Of a stretch of DNA of 64,000 nt, positions 60,101 to 64,000 are shown in pieces; the first letter of the stretch is position 1; the number at the start of each line of letters is the position of its first letter. A program made the position numbers and the translations under genes. This DNA comes from Leptasterias polaris (Eukaryota; Echinodermata; Asteroidea; Forcipulatida; Asteriidae): positions 558,001 through 622,000 of the forward strand of contig JAZGTN010000015.1 in assembly GCA_037783415.1 (NCBI GenBank). The letters run 5' to 3'. The notes under the pieces are model-generated. The model was not told the origin of the DNA, searched no databases, and saw only the letters and a program-made list of their open reading frames with translations.

Positions 60101-63100
60101 TCTTTTCTTATTTCTTTCTAATATTTCATTTTATCATCAATAAATACATATTGCTTTCTATATTTTTTGGTTTACATTTACATAGATGCTGCACATGCGT
60201 GCTTTGAAATGGGTTTCCTGGGGACCTCGGAATGTGGTTTTCTGGGTCACAGGTGTGTGCTGCATACCTGGAGATCTATTTCAAGTTCACAGCCAAAAGC
60301 TGTGTGTGCACGTGCAAAGCAATGGTTTGGTGATCATATTTGGTTCATGTGTAACATACTTTTATTTTGTTTTTCACAGCACTTCCCTTCCAGGGGTTAG
60401 AGACAGGAGGATAAAATATGGCGCACTGTGTCCTTGAGCAAGACACTTCGCTATAATTGCTTCTCTTCACCCAGGGGTATAAATGGGTACCTGCGAGGGT
60501 AGAGGTTGATATTGTGTTTGAAAAAGCCTTCTGAGCGCCAAGGCAGCTCGGGCTGTATACTCCCCAGGGAGCTGAAAGATATTAAAGGAATGTTATTGGC
60601 CAATGACCAGGACACTAATGTAAAGCGCATTGAGACGTTATTGTAAAATGCGCTATATAAGAACTAGTTATTAGCACTGCCCATGGTAGGTAGCCAGGCT
60701 GGTATGTGATGTCACTGCAGTGAGTCAATGAGGTTCAAGTTTCTAACACTTACTCATTGTACATTGGAGTATTGGACAGCTTTGGGTACAGGTTCTGAAT
60801 GCTTTTAATGGTTACCACTTCCTGCTCCAAAATATACATAGAGTGACCTTCACCCTGTAAAAGTAGTCAACAATTAAAATACAAAATATTAAATTTGTTT
60901 CAGGGATAACAAATATTATTGTGTTTTACCCATACACCGATGTGTGTAAAGCACTGTATACTCGGTATTTTCCCCGAGGCATATCACTGGAGTGGGATCC
61001 CATCCCAATGATATGCTGTTTTTTTCACAGGACTTAGTATGCTTTAGTCCTATTGCAAAATTAACACCTATTAAAGAGCTGTGTTACTTTTGTTATGACG
61101 ATAATACTTATACAGTATACAATGTTATGGTCAGTAATTTAGGATGGAGCTTCTGGGCTTGGTTAAAATGATTTATCTCATACTTTGGCCAGCTAGTTTG
61201 TAAGAAAAATAAATTGGGTGCCAGAAAAAAAAAAAAAAAAAAAACACACTTGGTTTTAATACGGGACGGATGCACATTCTAAAACCAAGCCACTAGACGG
61301 TGTAAAAAGGTTTAATGAGCCATTTGCGATCGTGACAAAAGTGGAAAGTTTCATACCTTGTGATGAAATGAGATAAAATCAATGCGAACACCAGTTTCCC
61401 CAGTGAAGAAGTTGGTTCCATTCTCACAATGTTGCAACAGTGCCCAGCATATCACAGAGAAATTTCTGGACTTACAGGCAGCCCCAGGACCACCGAAGCG
61501 AAGTCTAGAACTAGCTGCCTTGAGACCTTCTGAACACGCATCGTAGTAGTTGAGAAATCCTTCAAAAATAATTACATGTTGTTGAAGGACAGTTCTAAAT
61601 TGTCCTCGGGGAGTGGCCGGTAATAAGAACCAAGCCCCTCCCCTTTCTATATTGAAAACAAAATATATACCACAGAAAACCACTCCTTATCTACCCATCC
61701 CTTTTGTCTCCTACATTGCTCATCCCTGGCTTTTTCTGTGTGCTTACTGCCTCTCTCTCTTTCTTTTCATTTCTTTCCACTTGACTGCTTCTGCTTCACT
61801 TGACTGCTTCTGCTTCACTTGACTGCTTCTGCTTCACTTGACTGCTTCTGCTTCACTTGACTGCTTCTGCTTCACTTGACTGCTTCTGCTTCACTTGACT
61901 GCTTCTGCTTCACTTGTATACCTGTTTATGGGCTTTGTGTTGTCATTTAAGCTTTCGAGAAGGACTCTGCTAGTGTCGAAACGTCAGACCATTAACTATT
62001 TTTTGCATTTATACCATAGGTCCTTTTGGTTGGTATGCAGTTTGCGACAGCTAATTCTATTTATCTTTTAAGACAACGGACAACAAACAGGAATGACTTG
62101 AAAGACAACCATTGGACAATCCATTCTGTTTATCACAATATTGGCCCACCAACCTTTCCTCTCTATTTAGCTCATTTTCTGAGGCATCTTATCTTCAGAA
62201 AGTCAGTATTAAAGGTAGGGTCATTTGGTTTTTATCAACAGAATGCTGATTTATAGGCAAAATTATCAAGAAAGATACAATAAAAGTCACCTGTGAAAGT
62301 TTCAATTGAATAAAGTGTCTACTTGCTGAGAAATTTTTTTAAAAGTTAAACGGTATTTTCATCGAAAACATTAAATCCATCCAAGTTTAGCAAGGTGACA
62401 GCTGGTACCAACCACATCACAAGCTCCAACATTCACAAACAACATCACAGAAATTTCAATCTTTAAAAAGTCACCTCTAGGTGATCTTTGGATATTCCAA
62501 TCTTTATGACGTACTTTTAATAGTGATTTCTAATCATCGGGGAAACTTCAGACATAATAATTTTGCAGGGTTATGACTAACATTACAATCTTTATAATAA
62601 GTTGGCTTTCTGATAAAAATAAAACAATCGTTCTTTCAGGGGTAATTACCAAAGTATGACCCTACATTTAACTTGGCACTCTGACGACAGACCTTTAAAG
62701 ATGACTAAAAATTACCTTGGACAGTGATGTTAAGATTATCAAAGTCCTTGTGGTCCGGCTCGTTCCAAGTTTCAAAGTTCCACTCCGACACATAATCCAA
62801 ACCATATTTTACTAAAACAAAAGAAAACATGTTCAATTCACTTTGACAAACACTTTGATGAGAAAAAAAGCAACTAAATCTTTCTTCCATGCCGACATAC
62901 TTATATGTTACCTGTGACATCATATGTTTACAAAAGAGCTACAGAGCGTGGACTTCCTGAAGGTATGATTTGTACACAGTCCAATAGACTAAAACATAAA
63001 ATATTACATTATATGGAGACTGCACTGTCTGATTTTTTTTACCACTGATGAAAGTGGGAACATCAAAACTTGTTCAGCTGTTATTTATGTGTAACTCTTG

Positions 63101-63691
63101 AATTTATGTTGAACTTATGACACAAAAATTTAAAATTTCCCATATAGCCAATGTAGTATCTCAACTGCCAAAAAGGCCTTGGAATTACAAAGTCACTCTT
63201 TTTGTGAACAAGGGTTACATGATCTCCTAGTCAGTGTAAAAGCCTTGATCTCCTAAAATAGCAAAAACGTTATGTACAAGCCTGATATTGTCAAAATGTT
63301 GTGTTTTGCTTAACATTGCCCAGAGGTACACACAAAACAAGTACACGCCGAAATACAATGTTTTTGCATGGTGCATTTTTGTGCGAGATGAGACACTTTT
63401 GCGAAATCAAGATTCGTCGTTTTTTGGCAAGATAGATACAACACTTTTGCACTGACCCCACAACATGGTCTAAAGGGCTATAACGTGCTTACTGTACCTA
63501 TGTATCTTTTAGCCAATGCAGTAATCATATCTCTCAATGCATACACCTGTTTAACATCCTCAAAGTCTGTGAACCAATCAGACGGGTTCCCCATAATTTC
63601 AAATCCTGGGCGGAGTCCATTTCTCCAGATTCTGTCAATCATCTGATCCAAGAGGTCAAAGTTGAAAGTGATAGCTCCAGATTTATTCTCA
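54166..63691 (-). CDS. IDUA: alpha-L-iduronidase, 5' end outside window
   Basis: A lysosomal glycoside hydrolase (GH39) that removes terminal iduronate from dermatan and heparan sulfate. Twelve exons on the minus strand: 63498-63691, 62716-62811, 61357-61559, 60754-60854, 59972-60050, 58643-58886, 57927-58005, 57414-57523, 56782-56903, 55828-55953, 55069-55258, 54166-54266. All phases agree and give about 548 residues. The signal peptide and about the first 100 residues lie beyond 64000. Seen in order: [36 protein letters not shown] (acid/base Glu in NEP, human E182), [32 protein letters not shown], and [11 protein letters not shown], whose Glu is the nucleophile (human E299); its codon follows the junction between 60754-60854 and 59972-60050. 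Then come [18 protein letters not shown], the beta-sandwich and the fibronectin-like end [16 protein letters not shown]. The most C-terminal exon ends at TAG 54166-54168. Confidence 0.95.
54841..54900 (-). ncRNA. hammerhead-ribozyme-like motif
   Basis: On the minus strand the 60 bp reads AGAGCTGTC, CTGAAGA, a 19-nt segment that can form stem II, then GAAAC-GTC and, after a short internal loop, ACAGCTCT. CUGANGA, GAAA and the GUC cleavage triplet are the hammerhead core, and the outer AGAGCTGT/ACAGCTCT would be stem I. Stem II contains G-U pairs and an extra C, and stem III would be only ACGU, as described for ribozymes of Penelope-like elements. It lies in the last IDUA intron. Self-cleavage is unproven. 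Confidence 0.4.
56130..56368 (-). mobile_element. SINE family IV (tRNA-like head)
   Basis: The minus strand starts CATCAGGTTGGCTCAGTGG (A box) and has CCTGGTTCGAATTCCACC (B box), then TGCATGTGGATTGAGTTTTC and an end GTTGGATGTGTAATAAAA. It is the parental copy of the SINE at 58177-58395. It lies in the intron just before IDUA exon 55828-55953. Confidence 0.75.
56521..56665. mobile_element. MITE, GGGCC..TTTCAYAAAGC family, degraded
   Basis: Begins GGGCCCAATTGCTTAACAA and shares GGATACCAGTCATAAATTGT and GGCTGGTAACC with 17170-17380 and 57640-57834. Confidence 0.55.
57000..57300 (+). pseudogene. LINE 3' end, truncated
   Basis: The plus strand encodes [20 protein letters not shown] then [16 protein letters not shown]. 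This is the standard C-terminus of CR1/L2/jockey-type ORF2 (APxLWNxLP...SFKxxLKTHLF). It is followed by a 3' UTR with GGCACCTTGAGCACTCTTAG and a short ATT-repeat tail. It is 5'-truncated and inserted antisense in an IDUA intron. Confidence 0.75.
57640..57834. mobile_element. MITE, GGGCC..TTTCAYAAAGC family
   Basis: Ends GGGCCCAATGTCATAAAGCT and GGCTTTATGAAATTGGACCC are inverted copies. The interior ACTGGTTACCTGCTTA is shared with 17170-17380. Confidence 0.72.
58177..58395 (+). mobile_element. SINE family IV, copied by the inverted duplication
   Basis: GTCAGGTTGGCTCAGTGTTG, CCCTGGTTAGAATCCCACC and TTGCATGTGGATTGAGTTTT match the SINE at 56130-56368, in opposite orientation. It lies directly before a decayed exon copy. 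Confidence 0.75.
58522..58584 (+). pseudogene. inverted partial copy of IDUA exon 55828-55953
   Basis: After an intact-looking acceptor (TTTTTCTCTAG) the plus strand reads [20 protein letters not shown] then N and a stop. The true exon on the minus strand reads [20 protein letters not shown] then N. About 63 bp align, with roughly a dozen differences. The copy ends abruptly in the middle of the exon. It sits antisense inside the IDUA intron between exons 58643-58886 and 57927-58005, so it cannot be used in IDUA mRNA. Confidence 0.85.
59047..59416 (-). mobile_element. tRNA-derived SINE (family I), full length
   Basis: The minus-strand head TGGCGTGTCGTGGCCGAGCG at 59416 has an A box. The B box is GGGTTCGAATCCCGGTC. 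The body has CTTGAGCAAGACACTTAACT, TACTCCCCAGGGAGCTGAG and AATTGCGCTATATAAGAG. The tail is an (ATT)n run towards 59047. It serves as reference copy for the family. It lies in an IDUA intron. Confidence 0.85.
59424..59812 (-). mobile_element. tRNA-derived SINE (family I subtype)
   Basis: Lies directly next to the previous copy in the same orientation. CCGAAGGACAAAGCAAAG, CAGGACCGGGACTCCAACCC and AGAAACACCAGAGCTTGAGT match the copies at 13185 and 39470. Confidence 0.72.
60426..60676 (+). mobile_element. SINE family I, body and tail without head
   Basis: GTCCTTGAGCAAGACACTTC, TACTCCCCAGGGAGCTGA and TGCGCTATATAAGAACTAG match 59047-59416 in the opposite orientation. It lies in an IDUA intron. Confidence 0.75.
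60923..61032. mobile_element. SINE family III, rearranged
   Basis: An inverted 3' half (TACCCATACACCGATGTGTG) is joined to a direct piece (GATATGCTGTTTTTTTCACA) of the same family, giving a head-to-head arrangement. Confidence 0.5.
61783..61917. repeat. 19-bp tandem repeat, about 7 copies
   Basis: Perfect copies of CTTGACTGCTTCTGCTTCA in an IDUA intron. Confidence 0.93.
62214..62410. mobile_element. MITE fragment (GGTCATAG family)
   Basis: AGGTAGGGTCATTTGG, then AAGATACAATAAAAGTCACC (the inverse of the family's TGACTTTTATTGTATCTT) and CATCCAAGTTTAGCAAGGTG. It lies in an IDUA intron. Confidence 0.55.
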
Positions 63692-64000
63692 CTGTTAAAA
63701 AGAATATGGGTAATGTTAGTTGAATTTTGAATTTAAAACTCTCTTTTAGTTAAGCATTTATGAAAATTGAAAACCATAAGTGATATTGAGAGAATCAGCA
63801 GGCCTCTCCCTTAAATACTAGCCCGGCGTACATTGTCTAGCAAAAACTGCTACGGGCTAGTAAACACCACTTCTCAACTTGCCCTGTGGGCTACTAACAT
63901 GACTAAAAACTGTGCAACCTACTTCTTAAAATGGTCATATTTCTTTCTTTTCAGTGTGTGAATGTAACTTCATCTGACCATTAAACTGGTTTGATGCTAC
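63692..64000 (-). other. IDUA intron, truncated by window edge
   Basis: Intron upstream of exon 63498-63691. I see no exon and no recognisable repeat here. Confidence 0.6.

Overview
This is a 64 kb piece of an animal nuclear genome. The genes are split into many short exons with GT..AG introns, and most of the window is AT-rich intron and intergenic DNA full of SINEs, MITEs, minisatellites and LINE relics. The encoded proteins look like vertebrate orthologues (NAGK, XPNPEP1, IDUA, FRA10AC1 and a prenylated PDE6/5/11-type phosphodiesterase). This fits an invertebrate deuterostome, most likely an echinoderm such as a sea star; the species is an inference and cannot be settled from the sequence. 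All exon models were built by hand from protein similarity, intron phase and splice dinucleotides, and the phases agree across the four main models.

Layout. (1) 715-7646, + strand: the 3' end of a cGMP phosphodiesterase gene, with a duplicated pair of candidate alternative exons and a last exon ending in a CaaX box. (2) 12574-19320, - strand: a complete 10-exon FRA10AC1 gene, with a hAT-type element in one intron. (3) 19561-27913, + strand: a complete 10-exon N-acetylglucosamine kinase gene (NAGK). It is divergent from FRA10AC1 across a gap of only 240 bp, so the two probably share a promoter region. Its introns hold a TA-flanked DNA transposon, several foldbacks and simple tandem arrays. (4) 27914-37112: gene-free, dominated by a satellite of about 4.8 kb (29655-34430) built from telomere-like CCCTAA cores. 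(5) 37113-50240, - strand: XPNPEP1 (cytosolic X-Pro aminopeptidase), 20 coding exons. One intron begins with a 65-bp minisatellite that copies the exon's own 5' splice site about ten times. (6) 54166-63691, - strand: alpha-L-iduronidase (IDUA), last 12 exons, 5' end outside the window. One intron carries an inverted, decayed copy of a downstream IDUA exon together with its neighbouring SINE.

The genes do not form a pathway. NAGK (salvage of GlcNAc) and IDUA (lysosomal breakdown of heparan and dermatan sulfate) both deal with glycan turnover, but nothing here shows shared control. I found no prokaryotic-style operon, CRISPR array or defence system. The unusual material is in exon duplication, splice-site duplication, repeats and mobile elements.
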